A stretch of 64,000 bases of DNA from Deltaproteobacteria bacterium (GCA_031254895.1 JAIRTO010000028.1:1-64000); one strand, 5' to 3'. Numbered from the stretch's first letter, positions 40,164-50,960 are shown. Program-made: numbers and translations. The notes: a model not told the origin generated them from the sequence alone.

Positions 40164-41681
40164 TTAGTTGCTGAAATAAGCTTCCCAGAATCTGGTCGTG
40201 ATCCAGGCGTAGCCCAAGGTCAAATTTTCGACCTTGCTGCTGGAGGCGGCCGAAGCCTTCTGCACGTAGACGGCTATCGAGGGGCCGCGTTCGATGAACA
40301 GCCGCTGCGATTCCTTATAGAGTTCGATGCGTTTGGTTCTGTCCATTTCCTGGTTTATCTGATTGACCAGAGCGTCGAATTCGGGATCGGACCAGTGGGC
40401 GCCGTTCCAGGCCGCGCCGGTTTTGTAGGCCAGGTTGTAGTAGGTCACCGGCGTGGCTCTGGTGCCCCAGGGGCCGATGCCATAATCGCATTCCAGCCAG
40501 TTGTCCGGTGCGTCGCTGAAATACTGGTCGCTGGGGATCATGTTTATGTCCACTTTGACGCCTATCTGGGCCATCTGCTCAGCCCAGACGGTGGCGATCT
40601 GAGCGTTTTGAGCCCAGGTGGGAACCATGAACCTCAATTCGAAGCCGTCGGGATAGCCCGCTTCAGCCAGAAGCGCTTTGGCTTTGGCCGGATCGTAGAC
40701 CGGCGGGACGTCCAAATAGTAGTCTTTGTAAGGAGGACCCACAGGGGTGGTGTTGCCGACCACGGCCAGGCCAGGACGGACGGCGGCGATGATGTCGTCT
40801 TGGTTGGTCCCCAGCTTCAGCGCCTGGCGAACTCTGACGTCGCTGGCGATGCGATCGCCGTCCACCCTCATGTGGATGACCATTTGCTCGTTTTCGTCGC
40901 CCAAGATGAGTTTGGTGTTGGGATCGCCCCGGATGGCCTCGACCGATTCGAAGGGAAGCATGCCGACGAAATCGAGGTCGCCGCCGCGCAGGGCTTCCAC
41001 TTGACCGGGGATGTCAGGGGAGAAGATGAAATGAATCTCGTTGAAAAGTCCGAGGGGAGTTCCATCGGCCGAAGTCCGGTTGAAATTCGGGTTCTTGACC
41101 ATGATGACGCGGTCTTCGGGGTAGTAGTCCTTGATGTAATAGGCTCCGGAACTGAGGTGCTTCTCCGCCGGATTAGTCGTCCCGTCGGGGATGATCCCGC
41201 CGTGATACTCGCCGCAGTCCGCCGGGAACTCAGGATTGGTCTCCTTGAGCTGGAAAACGACGGTCATGTCGTCAGGGGCGGTTATTTCGGTGACGTTGGC
41301 GTACAGGTCGACGGAAGGAGTTCCCACTGCAGGATCCCTCAGACGGTTGAAGGTCCAAACGACGTCTTTGGAAGTCACCGGCGAACCGTCCCAAAATTTG
41401 GCCCCTTCTCTGATTTTGAAGGTCCAAGTTTTGCCGTCGGCCGACTCCCAACTGCTGGCCAAACCCGGCACGGCGTTATAGCTGGCGTCGATGTCGACCA
41501 AAGTCTCATAAGCCTGCATGGCGATTAGAATGTCCGGCGGATTTGTGACGAATCCGGGATCGAGGTTCGTCGAAGCTTCGATGCCTATGCGAAAGACGCC
41601 GCCGGGCTTGGCGGCCGCCATGGCCGCCGATGGAGCCAGAAGCAGAGCGAATAAGGCCAAAATAGTCAATAGCCGTTTCAT
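40164..41681 (-). CDS. ABC transporter substrate-binding protein, family 5 (DppA/OppA-like)
   Basis: Signal peptide MKRLLTILALFALLLAPSAAMAAAKPGGVFRIGIEASTNLDPGF...ASSWESADGKTWTFKIREGAKFWDGSPVTSKDVVWTFNRL. Confidence 0.93.
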   Translation of the reverse strand: MKRLLTILALFALLLAPSAAMAAAKPGGVFRIGIEASTNLDPGFVTNPPDILIAMQAYETLVDIDASYNAVPGLASSWESADGKTWTFKIREGAKFWDGSPVTSKDVVWTFNRLRDPAVGTPSVDLYANVTEITAPDDMTVVFQLKETNPEFPADCGEYHGGIIPDGTTNPAEKHLSSGAYYIKDYYPEDRVIMVKNPNFNRTSADGTPLGLFNEIHFIFSPDIPGQVEALRGGDLDFVGMLPFESVEAIRGDPNTKLILGDENEQMVIHMRVDGDRIASDVRVRQALKLGTNQDDIIAAVRPGLAVVGNTTPVGPPYKDYYLDVPPVYDPAKAKALLAEAGYPDGFELRFMVPTWAQNAQIATVWAEQMAQIGVKVDINMIPSDQYFSDAPDNWLECDYGIGPWGTRATPVTYYNLAYKTGAAWNGAHWSDPEFDALVNQINQEMDRTKRIELYKESQRLFIERGPSIAVYVQKASAASSSKVENLTLGYAWITTRFWEAYFSN

Positions 41682-42469
41682 AAAAACCCTCCCAGAAAAG
41701 CCCGGAGATTATGGTCTCAGGTGGGAATTTGGACTAAATCTCGTTGCAAGAAAGGTATTATGCTTGCAATGTCAGTCCTTAGGAATCAACGCGCTTATTT
41801 TACAGCTGTTTCTCGGCGATTTTTGGGGATTGTCACGAACAGTCCCGCGCCGACAGCTGGCGGTTTTGACAATGGTCTTTTTGTTTATGAGGCTAATTTT
41901 GGCGATGTTGCTCTCGTCGACGGCGAAAGCGCTTGGTTGAAACTGGTTGACAATTGTTCGACGCCTACGGAAGCGCGGCCGAGAGCTTTTTGGGGAAGCG
42001 CTTCGTCGTCGAGGTCTTCGCAGTATAGAGCTCCGTCGTCGAGAGCTCCGTCGTCGCGAGATGACTCGCTGTTATTCCAAAAGGCCTTATCCGTCAACGT
42101 CGATATGAAAAGCATGACGTCAAGCACAGGTTATTTTTTTTGACGAACCCTGACGGAGGTTTTTTGGCTGAGGCAAATCTACCTGCGCTCGCCTCCGAAC
42201 GAACGATTTTAAGCGTATTGGCGCAATCTTGATTTTGATTTAAACTATGATGCCCTAAAAGCCGCAGGACAAGATATTATAAAACTGACATTTCTAAACA
42301 CATATGCGACAAAAGATTATTCCGTCTCTTTTGAAAAAGCGGCCGAAATAAAAGCGAACCAGAGAGCGAATCTGAAAATGGCCTGACCGGAAGGATTCGA
42401 GCCGTCTTTTTTTCCGGCGAACCCCGAAAGAGGACGGGACTTCGTAAGTCAAAAAACAGCGAATCGCTT

Positions 42470-42589
42470 TGGCGCAATGTTCGTTCGCGGATTGTTCCGT
42501 CGCGTAGTGTTTCGTCGCGGATTGTTCGTTCGCGGATTATTCGTTCGCGCAATGTTCAGTCGAGATATGTTCTTTCGCGCGACATTCGT
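42470..42589. repeat. 15-bp tandem repeat, 8 units, consensus TCGCGGATTGTTCGT
   Basis: tcgcggattgttccg tcgcgtagtgtttcg tcgcggattgttcgt tcgcggattattcgt tcgcgcaatgttcag etc., in register. Confidence 0.88.
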
Positions 42590-42857
42590 CGTCGCCTCGA
42601 AGGATGGGCGCGTTTGAGTCGGCTGCGACGAAAAAGGCGCCTCTGTCGTCATTCTCTCGTCCAATTAGGCTCATCTTTCAGGTTCGTCCAATTAGGCTCA
42701 TCTTTCGCGTTAATCCTTTTGGCGCGTTAATCTTTTTGCCGGGCTGAGCTTTTTGGCCAACGGGCCTCTTCAACTTAGGCCGCCGGCGGCGGGTTCGACC
42801 CGCCGCCGGGCTTTTTGGCGAACGGCTTTCTCGGCCAATCCCGCCTTCGTTCAAAGT

Positions 42858-44321
42858 TTAGGAGAAGGTTTTCTTCGCCGCCTCCATCATGGCATCAAGT
42901 TCTTTCCGAACCTCCGGCTGGAGAACGTCTTCTTTCGGCGCCCGCGTCAAGATGTTTTGAATCTTGGCTTCGGCCCTGTCCAGAATGGTCGTCGGATTTT
43001 CCAGATAAGAGGACAAAGTCGGACAATTCATGATGTCGGGGACGTGATGCCTTTCTTTGCGGAGGTATTTCATGGTCAGCTTGCTGCTCAAATACTCACC
43101 CTTTTCGGCTTGCTCAATTATGTCGTTCACGGCCAGGGTTTCCTCGGTTATGTTCAAGCCGCCCATGAAAGCTTTGAGATAATCCAGAATTTCGTCGATG
43201 ATCACTAGCGACTGGTGGCTGTAGAGGTTGCCGCATTCCAGAGAGCCCGCCCCGACCTGAAAGGTGACGCCGGTCAAAAGGCCCGTCAGGATGTTGATGC
43301 CGTACTGAAAAAGAACCTGATGGGGTTGGCAATCGCCGCTCAAAAGACTGTTGGCCAGACTGGGCAGGCCGTAAAAATCGCTCATTTGAGCTCCGGCGGC
43401 GGCCAGAGCCATCAGCTCCGGAGAGTGGGTCAGACTCACGCCGGTCTTCATGTCCAGATATTGGAACAAAGTGTAATACCACTGGCCGAGGCCGGGACAA
43501 AGCGCCTGACACAGGCAGACGGCTCCCAGAAATTCGGCCGTCATTTGAGTCATGCAGCCGGCCATGGTGTATGGGGCGCTTCCGCCCATGAGAACCGTCA
43601 AAGGGGTCATCACGTTGACGCCGTATTCGCCGCAGAGGATGAGCCGCTCTATTTCGTCGTAAGGGAAACGCAATGGAGCTATGACGCAGAAGATGCTGCT
43701 GAGGATCGGCCTCTTTTTGAGGTTTTCCTTGCCGCCGACGGTGACGGCCGCCATTTCCAGCTCGCATTTCAGGTGAGAGGCCGCCGTGGTCAACGCCCAG
43801 AAGTGCTTTTGAGTGTTCTCAAGAATCAGCTTCACGGCGGCTATGTCGTAGGTGGCCACCTCCAAATCCTGAGGGGTCATCGCGCTGGGCGCGTTGATGT
43901 GGGGCAGGCCGTTGATCAGTTTGATGGAGTCCACGACGTCGGCGACGGCAAGGGGCCTGGACTGACAGGTTCTCATGTCGTAAAAGGAGAAAGGACCTCC
44001 GCCCTGACGGGCGTAGCTGGCTCCAAGCTTCATGGTCATGTCGTTTTCGGGGTTCCTGGCGGCGCACAAGAACGCCTTCGGGGCTTTTTGGAGGAGTTTC
44101 TCCACCGTCCTCGCCGGGAGAAAAACTCTCTTGCGATCGTCCGAGATCGTCGCTCCAAAGTCGCTCAAGGCTTTTTGGGCTTTCGGGTGATCCACGGCCA
44201 GGCCGGCTCTGGACAGGACAGCCAAAGCGGCTTCATGGATTTGCATGATCTGCGGATCGGTCAAAGGCTTGTATATCGGCAACATGACATGGCTCCGTTT
44301 GTATTTGGTTTTGGCGGACAA
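42858..44321 (-). CDS. MttB-superfamily (non-pyrrolysine) trimethylamine-methyltransferase-like protein
   Basis: MLPIYKPLTDPQIMQIHEAALAVLSRAGLAVDHPKAQKAL...GGGPFSFYDMRTCQSRPLAVADVVDSIKLINGLPHINAPSAMTPQD; 487 codons open throughout with no amber. Confidence 0.88.
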   Translation of the reverse strand: MSAKTKYKRSHVMLPIYKPLTDPQIMQIHEAALAVLSRAGLAVDHPKAQKALSDFGATISDDRKRVFLPARTVEKLLQKAPKAFLCAARNPENDMTMKLGASYARQGGGPFSFYDMRTCQSRPLAVADVVDSIKLINGLPHINAPSAMTPQDLEVATYDIAAVKLILENTQKHFWALTTAASHLKCELEMAAVTVGGKENLKKRPILSSIFCVIAPLRFPYDEIERLILCGEYGVNVMTPLTVLMGGSAPYTMAGCMTQMTAEFLGAVCLCQALCPGLGQWYYTLFQYLDMKTGVSLTHSPELMALAAAGAQMSDFYGLPSLANSLLSGDCQPHQVLFQYGINILTGLLTGVTFQVGAGSLECGNLYSHQSLVIIDEILDYLKAFMGGLNITEETLAVNDIIEQAEKGEYLSSKLTMKYLRKERHHVPDIMNCPTLSSYLENPTTILDRAEAKIQNILTRAPKEDVLQPEVRKELDAMMEAAKKTFS

Positions 44322-45384
44322 TAGGGCTTTTCGCGAAAGAAGCGGTCTCTTTTCGTTCGACTTGGGCGAACCTTGAGGGAGGACTAAAAAGGAGCGGTTC
44401 GACAGGCGCCTGGTCTTTGGTCGAAACTCAAATAAACGTCGCCTGACGGAAGTTTCCCCGCTATTGAACTAATGATCTCATGATCGCGTTTTTCTGTCAA
44501 ATGACCGGACGACCGTCAGTCGACCGACCTGATTTGTTTGCTGACGAAATGGACGACGCGCGGATCAGGAAAAGTTCCGGTCGTCGGGAAATTAAATCAT
44601 AAAATCAAAAACTAATTTTGTCGATAGTGTCATATATCTATGACGCATTTTGCCGCCGGCTTTTTTGAGATTCAAAAAACGTCCGGGCTTATTGATATAG
44701 ATGTCTAATCGCCAATTTCAGGCCCTTTGTCCGGATCCCAAGGCTTTTGTCCAAAGCGTTCGCTTCGAATCTTATTTGGAAAAAAACCTTATTTCTCACG
44801 CCCTTTTCAGCCGCTTCGGGGATCAGACCCGGCTCTTTTTCGCCAGATTTTCTTCCGCGCCGGTCAATTTTCAGCGGGAGCGGTCATCGCCGGCGTTCGA
44901 CTCCATCGCCCCTCCGCGAGAGACGAGTTGTCTCAAAATCTTGACAATAAATTTTACTTTATTCTGATTTAGTAGTAAAGTGTTCATTAGCGTGGAACTC
45001 TTCTTTTTCGACCGCCCCGCTTGGATTCGGGCTTTTTCGTCGGCCAGTCCTTTATGACCCTGCCAAGGCTCTCCTTCGGACTGAACTTCAGAATTTGGCG
45101 AAACCGAAAAGATCGTCTAAAATTGGCTTGTCTAATGTTTTTTTTATTTCTGATTGGAAGTATAAATAACGTATATTTATCAAAATAACTTTATTTGAAT
45201 CTAAAAATATGCAATAGGATATTTTTTTCGTATAAAAAAGTCATTTATTTTGATATTGGTCTAGCTAATAATAAGTATTTTCCGTGCTCGGACGTTTTCT
45301 AAAGTGGCCGGTTTCTCCTTAGAGGCTTCGAGCGTCCTTTTGGGCTTTGACGCCCGGCCGGGTCAGCCGGCTTTTGGAGACGCA

Positions 45385-46182
45385 ATGATAAATGAAAAAG
45401 ATCTAGACGCGCTGGGTTTGAACAAAAACTTGACGACCTTGTATTTGGCGGTGATCAAGTCCGGGGTGCAGTCGGCCAGCCAGTTGGCCGCCGCCACCGG
45501 GTTGACCCGCAGCAACGTCTACGCTTTGATGCAGCAGCTGCTGGCGAAGAACATGGTCAGCATCGACTTCAAAGGGACGAAACGGCGCTACAAGGCGACC
45601 GACCCGGTCATCCTCAACCGGATCGCCGAGGACAGACTGCGAGCCGTTCAGCAGCTCATGCCCGAGCTCCAGGCTCTGTACGGCTCCGGCTCGGCCAATC
45701 CCCGGATCAGCTACTTCGAAGGCGAGTCGGCCGTCACCACCGTTTTTGACGAACTCGTCAACATAAAAGACGACAGCTATCGCTACTTCGGCTCTCTGGA
45801 CGCCCAATTGGCCGTCGAAGGCCAGAAGACGGCCAAGCGCTCGGTGCAAAGACGCTTGCAGAAAGGCATTCGTTCCAGAGCCATCAGGACCAGAGAGGCC
45901 GACATGGCCGAACCGGCCGCCTTGGCCGGCGCCCCTGACTTGAGAGAGGTCCGCTATTTTCCGAAAATGATCCCGCCTCACTGTCCCGATTTGTACATCT
46001 ACGATCAAAAATTGGCGATATTGATGGCCGGAGGGGAGGGCTTCGCCCTCATCATCGAAAGCCAGGAGCTGTCCACCTTGATGGGAGTCATTTGGGACAT
46101 GATCTGGGACATCTCCTTGACCTTGGAAGAGCTGCAGAATCTCAGAGGGACGGAAAAAAAGAACCCTGTCTCGAAAGACTGA
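45385..46182 (+). CDS. TrmB-like winged-helix transcriptional regulator
   Basis: MINEKDLDALGLNKNLTTLYLAVIKSGVQSASQLAAATGLTRSNVYALMQQLLAKNMVSIDFKGTKRRYKATDP; start ATG 45385. Confidence 0.82.
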   Translation: MINEKDLDALGLNKNLTTLYLAVIKSGVQSASQLAAATGLTRSNVYALMQQLLAKNMVSIDFKGTKRRYKATDPVILNRIAEDRLRAVQQLMPELQALYGSGSANPRISYFEGESAVTTVFDELVNIKDDSYRYFGSLDAQLAVEGQKTAKRSVQRRLQKGIRSRAIRTREADMAEPAALAGAPDLREVRYFPKMIPPHCPDLYIYDQKLAILMAGGEGFALIIESQELSTLMGVIWDMIWDISLTLEELQNLRGTEKKNPVSKD

Positions 46183-46186
46183 CGGC

Positions 46187-47314
46187 GTGACTGGTTTCGA
46201 ACGGTTTTCAGCGCCGCCCGAGCCAAGGGGCCGGCCGCGCTCCTCGAACGTCCGCCGGCTGGCCGGAATCGTCGTTTTCTTCGTTCTGGCGGCTTCCGCG
46301 GCTTTAATCGTCGGCGGGCCGGCTTCGGCCCAAGATCTTCTCTACGCTTGGCGAGCGGTCGAGGCGGAGCGAGCCGACGAAGCTAAGCGCGCCGACGAAA
46401 CTAAGCGAGCCGGCGAAACTAGGCGCGCCGACGAATCTTGGCGCTCCGCTCCGTCTTCGCCCCGACAATCTCCCTCCCCGGGCTGGTCCGAAAGGCCCGT
46501 CTCGGCCAGATCCTCCCTCCAAAACGACCGTCTCTACAATCTTCAAGTAGCCGCCATCATCAACGACGTTCGCGCCCAGAACCGTCTGCGGCCTTTTTTG
46601 CCGGACGAAGCTTTGGCGGAAGCGGCGGCGGCGGTGGCGGCCTCTTTGGTTTACCGTTCCCGCTCGGTTCGCTCCGGCGAAACCGACATCAAGCTGGAAA
46701 CCTTTCTTGAAGAACGCCGCGACGTCTGGGACAGGCTGGTTCAGGGTCTCCAATCCTTCGGCAACGTCGAGCCCCAACAGCTAGTCGACATTTTTCTGGA
46801 CACGCCGGCCAATCGCCGACTGATCCTTCATCCGGAGCATGCCCGCGTCGGGGTGGGCTCAAAAGCCGCCGACGACGAGCATCGCTTCGTCGTGGTTCTT
46901 CTCTCCACTCCGGTCATAGACGCCGACGCTTATTGCCGCGAAATCTTCCGTCTGGTCAACGAGGTCAGACGAGACAACGGCCTCAATCCGGTGGCCTGGA
47001 ACGAACAAGCCGCCGCAGCGGCTCGGATCAGGGCCAGAGAGACTGAGGTCGTCTTCGCGCATCAAAGGCCTGACGGGCGGGACTGGCTGACTGTTCTGAG
47101 CGAAGTCTCCGTCCTGGCCAGAATGGGCGGCGAGAACCTTTCCAAAGGCTTCTTGAATCCCGCCGAAATCATGGAAGGTTTCATGAATTCTCCTCCCCAT
47201 CGCGCCGTCATCCTGAAAGCCGATTTCACCCAGCTGGGGATCGGCGGTCTGGTCAGCCGCAGCGGACAGTTCAATTGCGCTCAGATTTTTCTTCGGCTTA
47301 TGATTGACCGTTAA
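46187..47314 (+). CDS. exported CAP/SCP-domain protein with N-terminal RADE(A/T)K hexapeptide repeats
   Basis: TM/signal VFFVLAASAALIVGGPASAQ; AERADEAKRADETKRAGETRRADESWR; CAP motifs IFRLVNEVRRDNGLNPVAWNEQAAAAARIRARE...GGENLSKGF...NSPPHRAVILKADFTQLGIGG. Confidence 0.8.
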   Translation: MTGFERFSAPPEPRGRPRSSNVRRLAGIVVFFVLAASAALIVGGPASAQDLLYAWRAVEAERADEAKRADETKRAGETRRADESWRSAPSSPRQSPSPGWSERPVSARSSLQNDRLYNLQVAAIINDVRAQNRLRPFLPDEALAEAAAAVAASLVYRSRSVRSGETDIKLETFLEERRDVWDRLVQGLQSFGNVEPQQLVDIFLDTPANRRLILHPEHARVGVGSKAADDEHRFVVVLLSTPVIDADAYCREIFRLVNEVRRDNGLNPVAWNEQAAAAARIRARETEVVFAHQRPDGRDWLTVLSEVSVLARMGGENLSKGFLNPAEIMEGFMNSPPHRAVILKADFTQLGIGGLVSRSGQFNCAQIFLRLMIDR

Positions 47315-48046
47315 ATTTGACCCCGTCAGTTTTATAATCTAATGTTTGTATTTATTATGTCTAAGATGTTAAATTTTTCGTTTTAGCTTGTCATATTCGT
47401 CGTTAAAATTGATTATGCCTCTTCTTTCGTCTGCCCGGTTCCGGGCCTCGCGTTCAAGATCCTAAAAATTATAAAAACATTGAACAGCAGAGCTGATTCG
47501 TGATATAAATATCCTTTGCATTTCAGGGGCCGAGGGGATAGTTCGTCTGAAGTCCGGCTTTCCATAAGGCGGATTTCGCTCCTGTCGTCTGGCTGGCGTA
47601 TTTTTTTTCATTTTTGGCGCCTGGCCTCTTTTTGGCGACCGTTACTCTTTTGCTCATCCGGCCTAGGGCGGCGTTCGGCGGCTTTTTTTTTGGAAAAAGT
47701 CGGCCAAAAGCCTTCAAAAGACTTCGACGCTTCCCTGGAATTTATGGATCTTTTGGCGGGGATTTTGTTTAACGTCAACATATGCGTCAGCGTTCTCGGC
47801 GCCCGTCCGACAACCTCCAGTCTCAAGTCTCAAGCCGCCGTCGATTAAGACTCAAGTCTCTGCGGGAGGCGGGGATCGGTCGGCGCAGGGCTTGATCTTC
47901 CTTTTCCAGGTCAAGCCGCCATAGTTCCTTTTGCAGAGAAGGCCCCTAATTCCCGAGATTCGGGGGTTTGGGTCTTTTTATTTGGGGCCGAAAAAAGTCG
48001 GCGGCCGAAAAAATCCGTCGGGAAACCTTCAAAAACCTTCGGAACA

Positions 48047-48136
48047 TTCGTTTCGTTCGTTTCGTTCGTTTCGTTCGGTTAGTTCTGTTAGTTCGGTTAG
48101 TTCGGTTAGTTCGGTTAGTTCGTTTAGTTCGTTTCG
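48047..48136. repeat. 9-bp tandem repeat, 10 units in exact register (TTCGTTTCG / TTCGGTTAG)
   Basis: Direct reading: TTCGTTTCG x3, TTCGGTTAG, TTCTGTTAG, TTCGGTTAG x3, TTCGTTTAG, TTCGTTTCG. Confidence 0.9.
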
Positions 48137-48258
48137 ATCCTCATTGACGGTTCTGAATCATTGTCTGTTTGTCCCGGCCAAGGCCGGCGGCGTAGAACAT
48201 ATTGGGCGACTTCTCTCGCCTTCAAGGCCGGGAGAGTTTCGCGAAAGAGGTTTTTTCC

Positions 48259-49656
48259 ATGAGCGACGAAGAAAAAGATAAAAGAGACGACGACAAAAAC
48301 ATCTGGGACGGTCTATCCTCTTCTCAGCGGGACGAAGTCGAATCCTTGGCTCAAGAGTACATGCAGTTTCTGAATCAGGCCAAAACGGAAAGAACCGTGG
48401 CCGATTTCATCCTGAGGCAGGTTTCCCAGGCCGGTTTCGTCGATCTGGCCGCCGGCTCTCCCTTGAAGACGGGCGGCTGGCTTCTGCATCACGGCAAGCT
48501 TTTGGGTCTTTTTGTTCCCGGCCAGGACGATCCCAAAGGGGGATTCAATCTGATCGTCGTCCACAGCGATTCGCCCAGGCTGGATCTTAAGCCTAAATGC
48601 CTGTACGAACAGTCCGGCTTGGGACTTTTGAAGAGCAATCTTTACGGCGGCTTGAAAAAATACCAGTGGCTGGCCAGACCGCTGGCTTTGTGGGGCTTCT
48701 GCGTCCGCAAGGACGGAACGTCCGCGGAGCTGCGCTTCGGCGAAGATCCGTCAGATCCCGTTCTGACCATCACCGACATCCTTCCCCATTTGGATCGAAA
48801 GGTTCAAAGGGATAAAAAGCTCGTCGAGGCCTTTCCGGCCGAACGTCTGAACGTGCTGACCTCCTCCAAGCCCTCCGGGCGGCCGGGGAGCAAAAAACGC
48901 TTCAAAAAAGCCATCGTCGAGCTGTTGAAAAAAAAATGGGACATTTCCGAAGAAGATCTCATTTCTTCCGAACTGGAGCTCGTCCCGGCGGGCTCGGCCA
49001 GATCCGCCGGCTTGGACGGCTCCTTGATCGGCGGATACGCCCATGACGACCGGCTGAACGTCTTCACTTCGGTCAAGGCTTTGCTGTCCGCCAAACAGCC
49101 CAGGCGTCCCTGTCTGATTGTCGTCTACGATCGCGAAGAAATCGGCAGCTACGGCAGCACCGGGGCCGAGTCCAATTTCGTCGTTCGTCTGGCGGCGGCG
49201 GCCATGGCCGTCGGAGGCCGCCAGCCCGCCTATCTCGACGTTTTGACCGCTCTGTCCAGATCCAGGGCTTTGTCGGCCGACGTCGAAGGCGCCGCCGACC
49301 CCTCTTTCAGCGAGGTCGACGAGTCTTTGAACTCGGCCAGGGTCGGCAGCGGGCCCTGCGTGGTTCGTTATACGGGCGGCGCCGGCAAATACGGAGCGTC
49401 CGAAGCCAGAGCCGAGTACATGGCTTTGATCAGAAGAATTTTCGACGAAGCGTCCGTCACCTGGCAGAGCACGCTTCTGGGCAAGCAGGAGGAAGGCGGA
49501 GGCGGCACCGTCGCTTATCTGCTGGCCTACTACGGCATGAGCATAGTCGACTGCGGCCCTCCGGTCCTTTCCATGCATTCGCCTTTCGAGATAGTCTCCA
49601 AAGCGGACCTTTGGATGAATCTCAAAGCCCAGCAGGCTTTTTTGTCTTCGAAATAG
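48259..49656 (+). CDS. M18-family aminopeptidase; amber stop
   Basis: NLIVVHSDSPRLDLKPKCLYEQSGLGLLKSNLYGGLKKYQWLARPLALWG...GSLIGGYAHDDRLNVFTSVKALL...IVVYDREEIGSYGSTGAESNF...SMHSPFEIVSKADL. Confidence 0.9.
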   Translation: MSDEEKDKRDDDKNIWDGLSSSQRDEVESLAQEYMQFLNQAKTERTVADFILRQVSQAGFVDLAAGSPLKTGGWLLHHGKLLGLFVPGQDDPKGGFNLIVVHSDSPRLDLKPKCLYEQSGLGLLKSNLYGGLKKYQWLARPLALWGFCVRKDGTSAELRFGEDPSDPVLTITDILPHLDRKVQRDKKLVEAFPAERLNVLTSSKPSGRPGSKKRFKKAIVELLKKKWDISEEDLISSELELVPAGSARSAGLDGSLIGGYAHDDRLNVFTSVKALLSAKQPRRPCLIVVYDREEIGSYGSTGAESNFVVRLAAAAMAVGGRQPAYLDVLTALSRSRALSADVEGAADPSFSEVDESLNSARVGSGPCVVRYTGGAGKYGASEARAEYMALIRRIFDEASVTWQSTLLGKQEEGGGGTVAYLLAYYGMSIVDCGPPVLSMHSPFEIVSKADLWMNLKAQQAFLSSK

Positions 49657-49820
49657 CTTGTTTTCTTCAGCGGATCACGTTCAAGCTTTTCGCTCCGGCT
49701 CCTCGCCGATCTTCGGCGAGGAAGAGGGAGGCGACGATCGGAGTCGTCGGAATCCGTTCCGCAGCCGTCGAAAGCTTTTTTGTTTCGCTGCCATGTCGCA
49801 TCATTTTTTAGGAGCACTTC

Positions 49821-50942
49821 ATGAGATCGCTATTTTGTTCGTGTCTGCTTTTGGCGGCCGTCCTGCTTGCGGTTCCTTCAGTCAGGGCCGACGAGCCCGT
49901 AAAAATTGGGGTCATGGCCCCCGTGACCGGCGACTGGGCTTCCGAAGGCCAGGACATGGTCAAGGTCGTCGAAATATTGGCGGCTGAAGTCAACGCCTCC
50001 GGCGGAATCAACGGCGTCCCTGTGGAAATTGAGGTCGCCGACGACGGCGGAACTCCGAAAACCGCCGCTCTGGCCGCCCAAAAGCTCGTCACTTCGGGAG
50101 TCATAGCCGTGGTCGGCACTTACGGCTCTTCCGTCACCGAGGCTTCGCAGGACATTTACGACGAAGCCGGCGTCATTCAGGTGGCTACAGGATCCACCAA
50201 GATAAGCCTCACCGGCAAAGGCTTGCCAAGATTTTTCCGCACTTGTCCCCGCGACGACGAGCAAGCCAAGGTTTTGGCCGCCAACGTCCAAAAACTGGGC
50301 TTCTCCAAAGTCGCTCTGGTTCACGACAACACGTCCTACGCCAAAGGTCTGGCTGAAGAAACCAGGGAGATCTTCAAAAATTCGGGGATAACCGAAGTCT
50401 ACTACGACGCCATCAATCCGGCGGATCGCGACTTTACGGTCAGCCTGACCAGAATCAAAGCCGCCGATCCCGACGTCATCGTCTTCACCGGCTACTATCC
50501 GCAAGTCAGCCTTATCCTCCGCCAGAAGAGGGATTTGGATTTCGACGTGCCCATAATAGGCGGGGACGCCACCAACAACACCGCTTTGATCGAGAACGCG
50601 GGCAAGGAAGCGGCCAGCGGCTACATGTTCGTCAGTCCCCCGGCCTTGGCCGACATGAACACCGAATCGGCCAAAAATCTCATGGCCACCTTTCAAAGCA
50701 AGCACAACGCCCAGCCCAGCTCGGTTTGGGCCGTTCTGGCCGGCGACGCCTTCCTGGTTCTGGTCGAAGCCATGAAAGCGGCCGGGCCTGACCCGGAGAA
50801 AATGACCGAGTGGCTGAAGACTTCTTTGACCGATTATCAGGGACTTTCCGGGCCGATAGCTTTCGACGAGCACGGCGATCGGATTGGGGAAGTTTACCGC
50901 CTGTACGAAGTCTCCGCTGACGGGGTTTTCGTCCTTCAGTAG
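49821..50942 (+). CDS. livK: branched-chain amino acid ABC transporter substrate-binding protein; amber stop
   Basis: Signal peptide; PVKIGVMAPVTGDWASEGQDMVKVVEILAAEVNASGGINGVPVEIEVADDGGTPKTAALAAQKL. Confidence 0.93.
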   Translation: MRSLFCSCLLLAAVLLAVPSVRADEPVKIGVMAPVTGDWASEGQDMVKVVEILAAEVNASGGINGVPVEIEVADDGGTPKTAALAAQKLVTSGVIAVVGTYGSSVTEASQDIYDEAGVIQVATGSTKISLTGKGLPRFFRTCPRDDEQAKVLAANVQKLGFSKVALVHDNTSYAKGLAEETREIFKNSGITEVYYDAINPADRDFTVSLTRIKAADPDVIVFTGYYPQVSLILRQKRDLDFDVPIIGGDATNNTALIENAGKEAASGYMFVSPPALADMNTESAKNLMATFQSKHNAQPSSVWAVLAGDAFLVLVEAMKAAGPDPEKMTEWLKTSLTDYQGLSGPIAFDEHGDRIGEVYRLYEVSADGVFVLQ

Positions 50943-50960
50943 TTGAGCTCATTCGTTCGA

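Noticed and set aside
42858-44321. Pyrrolysine-containing MttB
   Set aside because: Frame is open over all 487 codons with no internal TAG, so it belongs to the non-Pyl branch of the superfamily.
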